Part shown: in pieces, positions 1-6,488 of the stretch | Numbering within the stretch: the first letter of the stretch is position 1 | Layout of the letters: the number at the start of each line of letters is the position of its first letter | Position numbers and translations under genes: made by a program | The notes under the pieces: generated by a model | What the model saw: only the letters and a program-made list of their open reading frames with translations | Told to the model about the DNA's origin: nothing | Database searches by the model: none | DNA from: Planctomycetaceae bacterium UBA4732 | GTDB taxonomy: Bacteria; Planctomycetota; Planctomycetia; Gemmatales; Gemmataceae | DNA: 11,185 nucleotides | Assembly (NCBI GenBank): GCA_002404095.1 | Contig: DHJA01000286.1 | Coordinates: forward strand, 33,385 to 44,569 | Direction of reading: 5' to 3'

Positions 1-127
1 GGACTACCTCAGAGCGTGCCACCCGACAAGGTTTTCTACAGAGCATTCCTGACACTTTTTGCCTCTGCAATCTGCATGGGCAAACTTTCGGACTGGATAC
101 ATTATCACGATGTACGTGAAGGGGGAA

Positions 128-149
128 CACATATACCATGGTGCATGTG
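128..149. promoter_or_regulatory. imperfect palindrome, possible operator of the toxin-antitoxin pair
   Basis: The outer arms CACAT (128-132) and ATGTG (145-149) flank a perfect inner palindrome ACCATGGT (135-142); only the two-base steps 133-134 and 143-144 break the symmetry. The centre lies about 38 bases upstream of the TATAAT box that precedes the antitoxin gene. Toxin-antitoxin operons are often autoregulated by antitoxin binding to a palindrome near the promoter, so an operator role is possible. This is inferred from position and symmetry only; no helix-turn-helix is evident in the DUF433 protein beyond what the family may provide. Confidence 0.3.
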
Positions 150-176
150 ACGCCAACACGCCGGTAGACAATCGGC

Positions 177-182
177 TATAAT
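177..182 (+). promoter_or_regulatory. -10 box (TATAAT) of the toxin-antitoxin operon
   Basis: A perfect TATAAT lies 55 bases upstream of the antitoxin ATG. No good -35 hexamer is found at 16-18 bases upstream (the best is CCAACA at 153-158), so the promoter may depend on an activator or be weak. The antitoxin ribosome-binding site is AGGAAG at 226-231, six bases before the ATG. Bases 1-176 hold no gene I can support. Confidence 0.4.
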
Positions 183-237
183 ACGATCCGCTGCCACTCA
201 CCGTGTCTCGTCCACCCGGCTTTGCAGGAAGTTTCCC

Positions 238-468
238 ATGAATGAACAATGGCGATCCCGGATTACCATCGAGCCGGGCAAACGTGGCGGCCGCCCGTGC
301 ATTCGTGGCATGCGCATCACCGTTTACGACGTCCTCTCCTACCTCGCGGCCGGGATGACCGTTGCCGAGGTTCTCGATGACTTCCCGTACCTGACGCCGG
401 AGGACGTCCAAGCCTGCTTCGCATTTGCCGCCGAACGGGAGCGGAGCATGCTGGTAGCGGTCGCATGA
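238..468 (+). CDS. DUF433 family antitoxin
   Basis: This 76-aa protein is a typical full-length DUF433 member. The family signature GRPCIRGMRITV lies at about residues 18-29, followed by a helical segment (DVLSYLAAGMTVAEVLDDF) and the LTPEDVQACFAFAAE helix at about 52-66. DUF433 proteins are usually the antitoxin half of type II toxin-antitoxin pairs, neutralising a PIN-like nuclease and often repressing their own operon. The ATG is supported by AGGAAG six bases upstream. The stop overlaps the start of the downstream toxin gene (ATGA), so the two are translationally coupled. The neighbour's identity strengthens the call. The antitoxin role is known for the family and inferred for this protein. 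Confidence 0.88.
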   Translation: MNEQWRSRITIEPGKRGGRPCIRGMRITVYDVLSYLAAGMTVAEVLDDFPYLTPEDVQACFAFAAERERSMLVAVA

Positions 469-797
469 AGTTGCTCTTCGACCAAAACTTGTCACCCAAG
501 TTGGTCAACCGCTTGGCCGACCTGTTTCCCGGATCCAGCCATGTGCGATCGGTGGGGCTGGATGGCGCGAGCGACGATCCCATTTGGGAGTATGCCCGGC
601 TGAATGGGTTCGCCATCGTTACCAAGGACGAAGACTACAACAACTTGAGTGTACTTCGGGGCAGCCCACCGAAGGTAGTCTGGCTGCAGTTGGGGAACTG
701 CACGACCGCCCAAGTGGAGGCCGTTTTTCATGGGCGCTTCGCCGACATTGAGGCGTTCGAGAATGATCCGTCTGTCGGCACACTCGTGTTGAGTTGA
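465..797 (+). CDS. DUF5615 family PIN-like toxin
   Basis: This 110-aa protein begins MKLLFDQNLSPKLV, the characteristic start of the DUF5615 PIN-like family, and has the usual length. Likely acidic active-site residues are Asp6 in the first strand, Asp37/Asp38 and Glu42 in the DDPIWEYA segment, and Asp55/Asp57 in VTKDEDY (residues 52-58). Such proteins are thought to act as metal-dependent ribonuclease toxins in the cytoplasm, held in check by a DUF433 partner. The start codon overlaps the antitoxin stop by four bases. All expected acidic positions are present and the C terminus looks complete, so the gene appears intact even though a group II intron remnant follows its stop at once. RNase activity is inferred from family. 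Confidence 0.87.
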   Translation: MKLLFDQNLSPKLVNRLADLFPGSSHVRSVGLDGASDDPIWEYARLNGFAIVTKDEDYNNLSVLRGSPPKVVWLQLGNCTTAQVEAVFHGRFADIEAFENDPSVGTLVLS

Positions 798-970
798 TCG
801 GGAGACCGCCGACCCAGGTGCTGCACCTGACCGGGGCCGTATTACGGTTTCGCGCGGCACAAGCTCTTGCAGCAGCGGGGCGTTTATTAAGGCTTGAGCT
901 GTATGAAGGGAAACTTTCACATACAGTTCTGAGGGGAGGAGGCGACGGAAACGCCGCTTCCTTACCCGAC
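798..970 (+). mobile_element. group II intron remnant (3' end only)
   Basis: The stretch between the toxin stop and the acyl-carrier-like gene ends with the hallmarks of a bacterial group II intron 3' end: a 34-nt domain V (896-929), a GC-rich domain VI-like hairpin (about 937-962, inner stem GGCG 941-944 with CGCC 952-955) and the terminal CCCGAC at 965-970. Bases from about 820 to 895 resemble the sequence that precedes domain V in other bacterial introns. There is no room for domains I-IV or a reverse transcriptase, so this is a 5'-truncated, immobile copy. The right border (969-970) is fairly secure; the left border is uncertain and could lie anywhere from 798 to about 830. Confidence 0.7.
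896..929 (+). ncRNA. group II intron domain V
   Basis: Exactly 34 nt. A 10-bp lower stem is formed by GAGCTGTATG (896-905) and CATACAGTTC (920-929), including a G-U pair. The upper stem AAGG/CTTT (906-909, 914-917) is capped by a GAAA tetraloop (910-913), and a two-base CA bulge (918-919) lies on the 3' side. The AGC catalytic triad (897-899), the bulge and the tetraloop are the conserved features of domain V, the catalytic core of group II ribozymes. The domain is intact, but without domain I it cannot splice in cis. Confidence 0.82.
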
Positions 971-989
971 CCACAGCGGAGTGACGCTA

Positions 990-1538
990 ATGAGCCTGGA
1001 AATGGTGGAGTTCGTGGTGGGCGTCGAGGAAGCGTTCGGAGTTCGCATCACCAATGACATCGCTGCGACCCTCTTCACGCCTCGGCACCTTGTCGGTTAT
1101 CTACAAGGCCAGCTGCCGCAGAGCCGCGAGTCCCGATGCCTGTCGCAGCGGGCCTTCTACCATATTCGCCGTGCCTTGGCCGAGCGCGTCCGCGTGCCCA
1201 AGTCGGTCCTCCGGCCGGGTGCCGAACTGCTGACCGTGCTGCCCGCTCTGGCCGCCCAGAATGCCTGGGCGGAAGTCGGAGAGTCGCTGGGCTACCCGCG
1301 CTGGCCCCGCATCTATGGTGGAAGTTGGTTGGCCCGTGCATTCCAACACGGGCGGCCGCGAACGCTGGGCGAGGCGGCCCGGTACGTTAGCACCGTCACC
1401 CCAAGGGCCATAAAGCCCGAAGGTGAGGGTTGGTCGCGGGTTGAGGTGGCGACTGTGATCGACGGGCAGATCAGGCGCCACTTCGGCATCCGTGAATATT
1501 CGCCAGACGACAGGTTCGAGGATCTCGGGTGGAGTTAG
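990..1538 (+). CDS. acyl-carrier-like protein with extended C-terminal region (planctomycete type)
   Basis: The 182-aa protein opens with MSLEMVEFVVGVEEAFGV, which matches helix II of acyl carrier proteins from the phosphopantetheine serine onward, followed by a helix ending FTPRHLVGYLQGQLP. The usual Asp before Ser-Leu is replaced by Met, and the first ACP helix is missing. The rest holds CLSQRAFYHIRRAL (about 47-60 from the ATG) and a C-terminal segment ending EYSPDDRFEDLGWS that looks like the front half of a second carrier domain. I have seen this layout in planctomycete proteins; their function is unknown to me. I chose ATG 990 because GGAG (978-981) stands eight bases upstream; GTG 981 would overlap that site. 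A group II intron remnant ends about 20 bases upstream, so an original longer N terminus could have been lost. Confidence 0.62.
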   Translation: MSLEMVEFVVGVEEAFGVRITNDIAATLFTPRHLVGYLQGQLPQSRESRCLSQRAFYHIRRALAERVRVPKSVLRPGAELLTVLPALAAQNAWAEVGESLGYPRWPRIYGGSWLARAFQHGRPRTLGEAARYVSTVTPRAIKPEGEGWSRVEVATVIDGQIRRHFGIREYSPDDRFEDLGWS

Positions 1539-1541
1539 CAA

Positions 1542-1584
1542 GAGGCCGAACCAGGCGGTGCAGCCAACTGGCCACGCGAATGAC
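1542..1584. repeat. imperfect direct repeat, copy 1
   Basis: This copy pairs with 1833-1872. The right-hand 15 bases GGCCACGCGAATGAC (1570-1584) are identical in both copies. Similarity continues leftward through GCAG and GCCGAAC with a 3-base gap, about 32 of 40 positions matching. The 9-base core CGAATGACC also recurs inverted at 1634-1642. It begins just after the stop of the acyl-carrier-like gene. It may belong to a dispersed intergenic repeat family of the genome. Confidence 0.55.
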
Positions 1585-1765
1585 CATTCTTTCATTTTCA
1601 GCGCCAGCCACGCGTGAGCCTGCCGGGGCGGTGGGTCATTCGGCCTCAAGAAGGTGGTTTATAGCAAGCGAACCGTTGGATTACGGGTGGTTCTTCCTGA
1701 CACGGCGGATGCCTTGGGATCTATCCAAGCCCCGTTTCTCGGTACAGGTGCAGCAGCTCACAAGT

Positions 1766-1806
1766 CATCCATGTGCGGATGTAGCAAAGGATGCACGGAC
1801 ATCCTT
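1766..1806. repeat. two adjacent small hairpins sharing the GGATG/CATCC stem
   Basis: CATCC (1766-1770) can pair with GGATG (1777-1781) across a 6-base loop. AAGGATG (1787-1793) can pair with CATCCTT (1800-1806) across another 6-base loop. The two hairpins can also exchange arms. No run of T long enough for an intrinsic terminator follows on either strand, so the role is unclear. Confidence 0.35.
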
Positions 1807-1832
1807 GTTTGAACTCAATCACCGTGTGAACT

Positions 1833-1872
1833 GATGCCGAACAAACCGCGGCAGACCGGCCACGCGAATGAC
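1833..1872. repeat. imperfect direct repeat, copy 2
   Basis: Second copy of the repeat at 1542-1584, same orientation, about 290 bases downstream, ending with the identical 15-mer at 1858-1872. About 250 bases of unrecognised sequence lie between the copies. Confidence 0.55.
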
Positions 1873-1905
1873 GGCAAGTGCGTAAGACCCGGGTTTTTCA
1901 ACACA

Positions 1906-1928
1906 GTCGCTCACGGTCGCGGCTCGTG
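1906..1928. repeat. GAGCCGCGACCGTGAGCG-type short repeat overlapping the czcA stop
   Basis: Read on the minus strand, CACGAGCCGCGACCGTGAGC spans the last codons and stop of the RND pump gene. It closely resembles a short element (GAGCCGCGACCGTGAGGG and variants) that I recall as scattered in planctomycete genomes. Only one copy is present here, so the repeat nature is recalled, not shown by the window. Confidence 0.3.
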
Positions 1929-4900
1929 ATAATCCGCTTCATCCGGTATCGCCCGCGGCCCGAACATCAGGTACAGCGTCGGCAGGATCAACAGCGTCAA
2001 CATGGTACTCGTCACGACGCCGCCGATCATCACCGTCGCCAACGGCCGCTGTACCTCGGCGCCGACGCTCGTACTCAGCGCCATCGGCAAGAATCCCAGG
2101 CTCGCCACCAGCGCCGTCATCAGCACCGGCCGCAGCCGCGTGAGCGCCGCCTCTTCCACCGACTGTTCCATCGACAGGTTGCGCATGCGCAGATGGCGGA
2201 TGAACGAAACCAGCACCATGCTGTTCAGCACCGACACGCCGGACAGGGCGATGAAGCCCACGGCCGCCGAGATCGAGAACGGCAGGCCGCGGCCCCACAA
2301 CGCCAGCACGCCGCCCACCAGCCCGAATGGCACCGCCGCGAACACCAGCAACACGTCGCCCAGCCGGCGATACGTGATGTACAGCAACACGAAAATCAGC
2401 GCCAACGCCGCCGGGGCCACGATCGTGAGGCGTGCTTGCGCCCGCTGGAGATTCTCGAACTGTCCGCCCCACTCCAACCGATACCGGCCGTCCGGCAGCG
2501 GGAGCTTTTCCGCGACGCGACGCTGCGCTTCCGCCACAAAGCCGGCCACGTCCGAGGTGTTCACGTTGCATTGCACCGTGATCCGTCTCTTGCCCTTCTC
2601 GTGCATGATCTTCGCCGGGCCTTCCACCAGCGATACGTCGGCCAGGCGCGATAGGGGGATGTGTTCGCCTGTCGGCGCCGCGACCAGCATCTCGCCCACG
2701 GTCTTGAGGCTGCGGCGATTCTCTTCGGGCAGACGCACCGCCAAGGGAAAGCGCAATTGGCCCTCCGTTATCTCGCCCATCGGCTTGCCGCCCAGCGCTT
2801 CCACCAGGTCCAGCACACAATGAGCCGGTACGCCGTACCGCGCCAAGGCGTCTTGACGCACCTTGATCTGTATTTCCGGCTGGCCGCTGATCTGCTCCAC
2901 ACTCACGTCGGCGGCGCCGGGGATCGGCTTTATGAGGTCCGCCAACTCCTGTCCCTTGTCCGCTAGCGTCGCAAGGTCGTCGCCGTATAGCTTGATCGCC
3001 ACGTCGCCGCGGACGCCGGAAATCATCTCGTTGACGCGCTGTTCAATTGGCTGCGTGAAGGACAGGTGTTGCCCCGGAAACTCGCTCAGCTCTTTTTTCA
3101 TCCGTTCCACCAGTTCAGCCTGATCGGGGATGCCTTTTCGCCACTTCTCGCGCGGCTTGAGCGTCACGAACATATCGGTATCCTCCGAACCCATCGGATC
3201 GGTGGCGATCTCGGCCGTACCGCATCGGCTCCAAACGTTGTCGATTTCGTCGGGGAACGCCTCCAGCAGCACTTTTTCCATGCGCGTGTTCAGGCGCAGC
3301 GATTCATCCAGTTCGGTGCCCGGCAGCCCCAGAATGTTGATGACGAGGGCGCCTTCCGACAGCCGCGGAATAAACTGCGCGCCGAGGTTCCGCATTGCCA
3401 ATACGCCGACCGCCAGGCCGGCGACGGCCAAACCAAGCACGGCGATGCGATGGTGCAAGGCGAAACGTAAAACCGGGGCGTACAGCCAGCGAGCCGCGCG
3501 CACCAACCAGGGATCGCGCTCCTCCATGCGCCGCGGCAATAACAGGCTTGACAGCGCGGGAACGAGTGTGAGCGAGAGCAGCAGCGAGCCGAGTAGAGCG
3601 AACAGCACCGTGAGCGCCATCGGCCGGAACATCTTGCCTTCGACGCCTTCCAGCGTCAGGATCGGCAAGTAAACAATCATGATGATTAACTCGCCGAACA
3701 ACGTCGGGGCGCGCACCTCGACCGCCGCGTCGCGCAGGATTTCGTCCTTGGTGCGTTTGGAATTTTTCTCGTGGGCCAGTCGGCGGACGGCGTTCTCGAC
3801 CATGACGACGGAGCTGTCCACGACAAGGCCGAAGTCGATGGCCCCCAGACTGAGCAGGCTGCCGGCGATGCCGAAGCGCCACATGCCGCAAAAGGCGAAC
3901 AGCATCGACAACGGTATGGCCAGGGCCACCAGCACGCCCGCCCGCAGATTGCCAAGGAAGATGAATAGCACGGCGATCACCAGCAAGCCGCCCTCGAAGA
4001 GGTTGCGGGCGACGGTGTGCAGCACCTGATCGATCAGGTCAGTGCGGTCGTAGACCACCCGCGCGGCGACGCCGGCCGGTAAGGACTTTCGCGCCTCCGC
4101 AAACTCCTTTTTCAGACGACCCGTATAGGCGTGGCTGTTCTCACCCATGAGCATGAAGCCGAGGCCAAGCACGACCTCGCCGCGACCGTTGGCCGTGACG
4201 CCGCCCATCCGTTGGTCCGTACCGATCACCACTTCGGCCACGTCCCCGACCTTGATCGGCGCCCCGACGCGCCGCGTGACAATGGCGATATTTTTGATCT
4301 CGCCTATCGTCATTGTGCGTCCGAGGCCGTGAACGAGAGCGGTCTCGCCCGATTGCGGTAGGTTGCCGCCGCCGACGTTGAGGTTGTTGTCGTGGACGGC
4401 CTGGATCACTTGGTCAAAGGTGAGGTCAAGGACGTGAAGGCGATCCGGGTCGATGCGAATGAGGTATTGCTTCTGAAAGCCGCCCCAGCCGTTGATCTCG
4501 GCGGTGCCCGGCGTCGCGCGGAGGACCGGCTTGAGGACCCAATCCTGGAGCGTGCGCAACTCGGTCGGGCCGGTTCGCTGGCTTATGACGAGGTAGTGAA
4601 AGACCTCGCCGAGGCCGGCGGCCACGGGGCCGAGCGTCGGCCGGTGCGTACCCTCGGCCAGCTCGACGGCGCCAAGGCGTTCGGTCGTGAGCTGGCGCGC
4701 CAAGTAAATGTCCGTGCCCTCTTCAAAGACAACAGTGACCTGTGATAGGCCGAATTTGGAGAGAGAGCGCATCTGTTGCAGATGCGGCAAGCCGCCCAGC
4801 CCTTGCTCGATGGGCGTGGTGATCTGCCGTTCGACCTCCTCCGGGGCGAGGCCGGGCGCGGCCGTGTTGACGTCCACCTGCAAGGGCGTCGTGTCGGGGA

Positions 4901-5015
4901 AGGCGTCGATGTCGAGGTTCAGCCACGCCAGTACGCCGAGAACCGCGAAACCCAAGGTCGCGGCCACGACGATGAAGCGGTTCCGCATTGACCATTCGAT
5001 GAGCCATGTAAGCAC
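1911..5015 (-). CDS. czcA: CzcA-like heavy-metal RND efflux pump
   Basis: The 1034-aa inner-membrane protein has the length and layout of heavy-metal RND transporters: a first membrane helix at about 12-31, a large periplasmic loop, helices at about 340-490, another at about 523-540, a second periplasmic loop, and a final helix bundle at about 865-1018. The signature DFGLVVDSSVVMVEN (394-408) supplies Asp394, Asp400 and Glu407, matching the proton-relay residues of CzcA. It favours the CzcA-type (divalent Zn/Co/Cd/Ni) branch over CusA, although the usual DGA is DSS here. The GTAEIATDPMG stretch near 599-609 is also CzcA-like. The pump would drive metal ions out using the proton gradient with the adaptor encoded 18 bases upstream. 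The start is GTG, supported by AGAGGA nine bases upstream. Substrate is not certain. Confidence 0.93.
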   Translation of the reverse strand: MLTWLIEWSMRNRFIVVAATLGFAVLGVLAWLNLDIDAFPDTTPLQVDVNTAAPGLAPEEVERQITTPIEQGLGGLPHLQQMRSLSKFGLSQVTVVFEEGTDIYLARQLTTERLGAVELAEGTHRPTLGPVAAGLGEVFHYLVISQRTGPTELRTLQDWVLKPVLRATPGTAEINGWGGFQKQYLIRIDPDRLHVLDLTFDQVIQAVHDNNLNVGGGNLPQSGETALVHGLGRTMTIGEIKNIAIVTRRVGAPIKVGDVAEVVIGTDQRMGGVTANGRGEVVLGLGFMLMGENSHAYTGRLKKEFAEARKSLPAGVAARVVYDRTDLIDQVLHTVARNLFEGGLLVIAVLFIFLGNLRAGVLVALAIPLSMLFAFCGMWRFGIAGSLLSLGAIDFGLVVDSSVVMVENAVRRLAHEKNSKRTKDEILRDAAVEVRAPTLFGELIIMIVYLPILTLEGVEGKMFRPMALTVLFALLGSLLLSLTLVPALSSLLLPRRMEERDPWLVRAARWLYAPVLRFALHHRIAVLGLAVAGLAVGVLAMRNLGAQFIPRLSEGALVINILGLPGTELDESLRLNTRMEKVLLEAFPDEIDNVWSRCGTAEIATDPMGSEDTDMFVTLKPREKWRKGIPDQAELVERMKKELSEFPGQHLSFTQPIEQRVNEMISGVRGDVAIKLYGDDLATLADKGQELADLIKPIPGAADVSVEQISGQPEIQIKVRQDALARYGVPAHCVLDLVEALGGKPMGEITEGQLRFPLAVRLPEENRRSLKTVGEMLVAAPTGEHIPLSRLADVSLVEGPAKIMHEKGKRRITVQCNVNTSDVAGFVAEAQRRVAEKLPLPDGRYRLEWGGQFENLQRAQARLTIVAPAALALIFVLLYITYRRLGDVLLVFAAVPFGLVGGVLALWGRGLPFSISAAVGFIALSGVSVLNSMVLVSFIRHLRMRNLSMEQSVEEAALTRLRPVLMTALVASLGFLPMALSTSVGAEVQRPLATVMIGGVVTSTMLTLLILPTLYLMFGPRAIPDEADYHEPRP

Positions 5016-5033
5016 GTGCGATTATCCTCTGTA

Positions 5034-6377
5034 TTAGTCATCGCCGCCGATGCGAGACTTGAGCCACTCCGCTTTCAGCACGTGGCTGCCCTTCACGACG
5101 AGCTTTTCGCCGGGGCGGACGCCGGAGCGGAGTTCGGTATACTTCTCATCGCGCAGACCCACCTCGACAATGCGCGGCTCGAATTCCTCGTCGGAAATGC
5201 GGACAAATACCATATGCGAAGTCGCTTTTTTATCGGCGTCCGCCCATTGCACCGCCTGATTGGGCGCCGCGACGGCGCGCGGATCGCGGCGGACGATGAT
5301 GTTGCCCTCGAAGGGCGTGTTCGGGCGCAACGTCCCCTCCGAATTGAGGATTTCCGCCCGCGCCTGGACTGTGTGAGTCTTTTCGTCCGCCTCGGCGCTG
5401 ATCCGCGTGATCCGGCCCGACGGTGCGTCCGCAGCCGCACCGTCGGGGCGCACCACGATCTCTTGACCCGCTTTAAGCAGAGCGACGTCCTCCAAACGGA
5501 TTTCACAAGTGACCCATACTTTCCCCAAGTCGGCGATTACGAATAGCGGATGCGCTGAGGTCGCTTCCTCGCCGACGGCCGCGCTCCGGCTGACCACCAC
5601 GCCGTCGAACGGGGCCGTCACGGGCAGAAGGTTGGCCGTCGCCGTGTTCGGGTCGAGCGAAGCCACGACCGGCGCCGGCAGGCCGAGAAGCCGCAACCGG
5701 CGCATGACCTTGTCCTCGGGCTGCCCTACCAATTCCTCGACGGTGATCGGTAGTCCCAGGTTAAAAAGAGCCTGCTGATCGGCGAACAGGTGGGCGCGGG
5801 CTTCGCCTAACTGCAAACCGGCCTCTCGTTGCGACCAGGCCGGCACCGATGTGGACGCTTCTCGGACGCCCTGAAGCGCCTTTCCCTTGTTCTCCGCCTG
5901 CACGAGACTGAGTAAGAATGCCGCCTTAGCCTTGCCAACTTCCGCTGACTCCACGACGGCCAACAGGTCGCCCCGGCGAACCGTATCGCCGGCCTGACGA
6001 TAGACCTGCCAGACGACGCCGGCGGCCCGCGGCGACAGGCGGGCGTACCGTGTTTGGTCGTAGTCAAATGTCCCGTGCGCGTGGACGTATTGGACCATCG
6101 GGCGTTCCTCGACAGGCACGGTCTCGATGCCGCTTTTGCGGATCGCCTCGGCCGACAGACGAATTGGCCGTAAGGACGGCGTGGCGTCAGCTGTTCCTTC
6201 GTGCTCTTCAGGCGAAGGTTGCTCGGCCGCGTCGATAGAAGCGGCGCCGAAGATACGCGGCAATTTCCAATCGTTAATGTAGCCGACCAGTCCGATGGCC
6301 CCTAAGAGGACCAGCACGATGGCGGCGGGCAAGTGCGAAACGACGGAGGCGAGAAGGCTCCGCAATCGTGAAAACAT
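5034..6377 (-). CDS. czcB: CzcB-like periplasmic adaptor (membrane fusion protein) of the RND pump
   Basis: This 447-aa protein has an N-terminal membrane helix (about 15-33) and an acidic linker (50-66). The first half of a barrel-sandwich domain follows at about 109-150 (ARLSPRAAGVVWQVYRQAGD, then GDLLAVVESAEVGKAKA), then a helical hairpin region (150-230). The second sandwich half VTAPFDGVVVSRSAAVGE (253-270), a beta-barrel (about 286-365) and a membrane-proximal domain complete it. Such adaptors link the inner-membrane pump to an outer-membrane channel and may hand metal to the pump. There is no N-terminal His-rich metal-binding extension as in some CzcB proteins. The ATG has AAGGAAGG just upstream. 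The gene stops 18 bases before the pump start, and the pump's ribosome-binding site lies inside that gap, so the two are one operon. Confidence 0.92.
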   Translation of the reverse strand: MFSRLRSLLASVVSHLPAAIVLVLLGAIGLVGYINDWKLPRIFGAASIDAAEQPSPEEHEGTADATPSLRPIRLSAEAIRKSGIETVPVEERPMVQYVHAHGTFDYDQTRYARLSPRAAGVVWQVYRQAGDTVRRGDLLAVVESAEVGKAKAAFLLSLVQAENKGKALQGVREASTSVPAWSQREAGLQLGEARAHLFADQQALFNLGLPITVEELVGQPEDKVMRRLRLLGLPAPVVASLDPNTATANLLPVTAPFDGVVVSRSAAVGEEATSAHPLFVIADLGKVWVTCEIRLEDVALLKAGQEIVVRPDGAAADAPSGRITRISAEADEKTHTVQARAEILNSEGTLRPNTPFEGNIIVRRDPRAVAAPNQAVQWADADKKATSHMVFVRISDEEFEPRIVEVGLRDEKYTELRSGVRPGEKLVVKGSHVLKAEWLKSRIGGDD

Positions 6378-6425
6378 ATCGACCTTCCTTCGAGTCGGTG
6401 GACAGACGGATTCGGTTCAGGCGAA

Positions 6426-6449
6426 CGCGCGGCGTCGAACCGCCGCGCG
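6426..6449. repeat. perfect 9-bp GC hairpin between the leader gene and czcB
   Basis: CGCGCGGCG (6426-6434) pairs perfectly with CGCCGCGCG (6441-6449) across the loop TCGAAC. On the minus strand it lies in the 111-bp gap between the small Cys-rich gene and czcB, about 50 bases before the czcB start. No T run follows, so it is not a standard intrinsic terminator. It may stabilise or process the mRNA, or attenuate read-through. A weak AT-rich TATAAATA (minus strand, about 6457-6464) lies just upstream and could be part of an internal promoter, without a clear -35. Confidence 0.45.
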
Positions 6450-6488
6450 GCGCGCGTATTTATACAGATTGAGGAGTGATAAAGTTGC

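Larger units (their letters stand above)
1539..1910. other. gene-free gap rich in short repeats
   Basis: These 372 bases between two convergent genes carry no ORF I can support: the open frames here have no family resemblance and run into the flanking genes in the wrong frame. The gap contains two copies of a ~40-bp imperfect direct repeat, an inverted copy of its CGAATGACC core at 1634-1642, two small hairpins near 1766-1806, and a palindrome ACCCGGGT at 1887-1894 followed by T residues. No convincing terminator is seen for either flanking gene. Confidence 0.6.

Noticed and set aside
794..1057. 87-aa open frame on the plus strand after the toxin
   Set aside because: It runs through the group II intron domain V/VI and into the acyl-carrier-like gene in another frame; the protein has no family resemblance.
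1101..1649. 182-aa open frame on the minus strand
   Set aside because: It lies antisense to the acyl-carrier-like gene, which has a good ribosome-binding site and family match; its start falls in the repeat region.
1539..1834. Continuation of the acyl-carrier-like protein past its stop by frameshift
   Set aside because: No frame after 1538 resembles the rest of a carrier domain, and ending near a DLG motif seems normal for this protein type.
1887..1905. ACCCGGGTTTTTCAACAC as an insertion-sequence end
   Set aside because: GTTTTTCAACA-like ends occur in some IS families, but no matching inverted end or transposase fragment is present in the window.
1878..2823. Long plus-strand open frames (258 and 273 aa) over the czcA 3' end
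   Set aside because: They are antisense shadows of the pump gene; the products are rich in Arg, Gln, His or Ser, as expected of GC-rich antisense frames.
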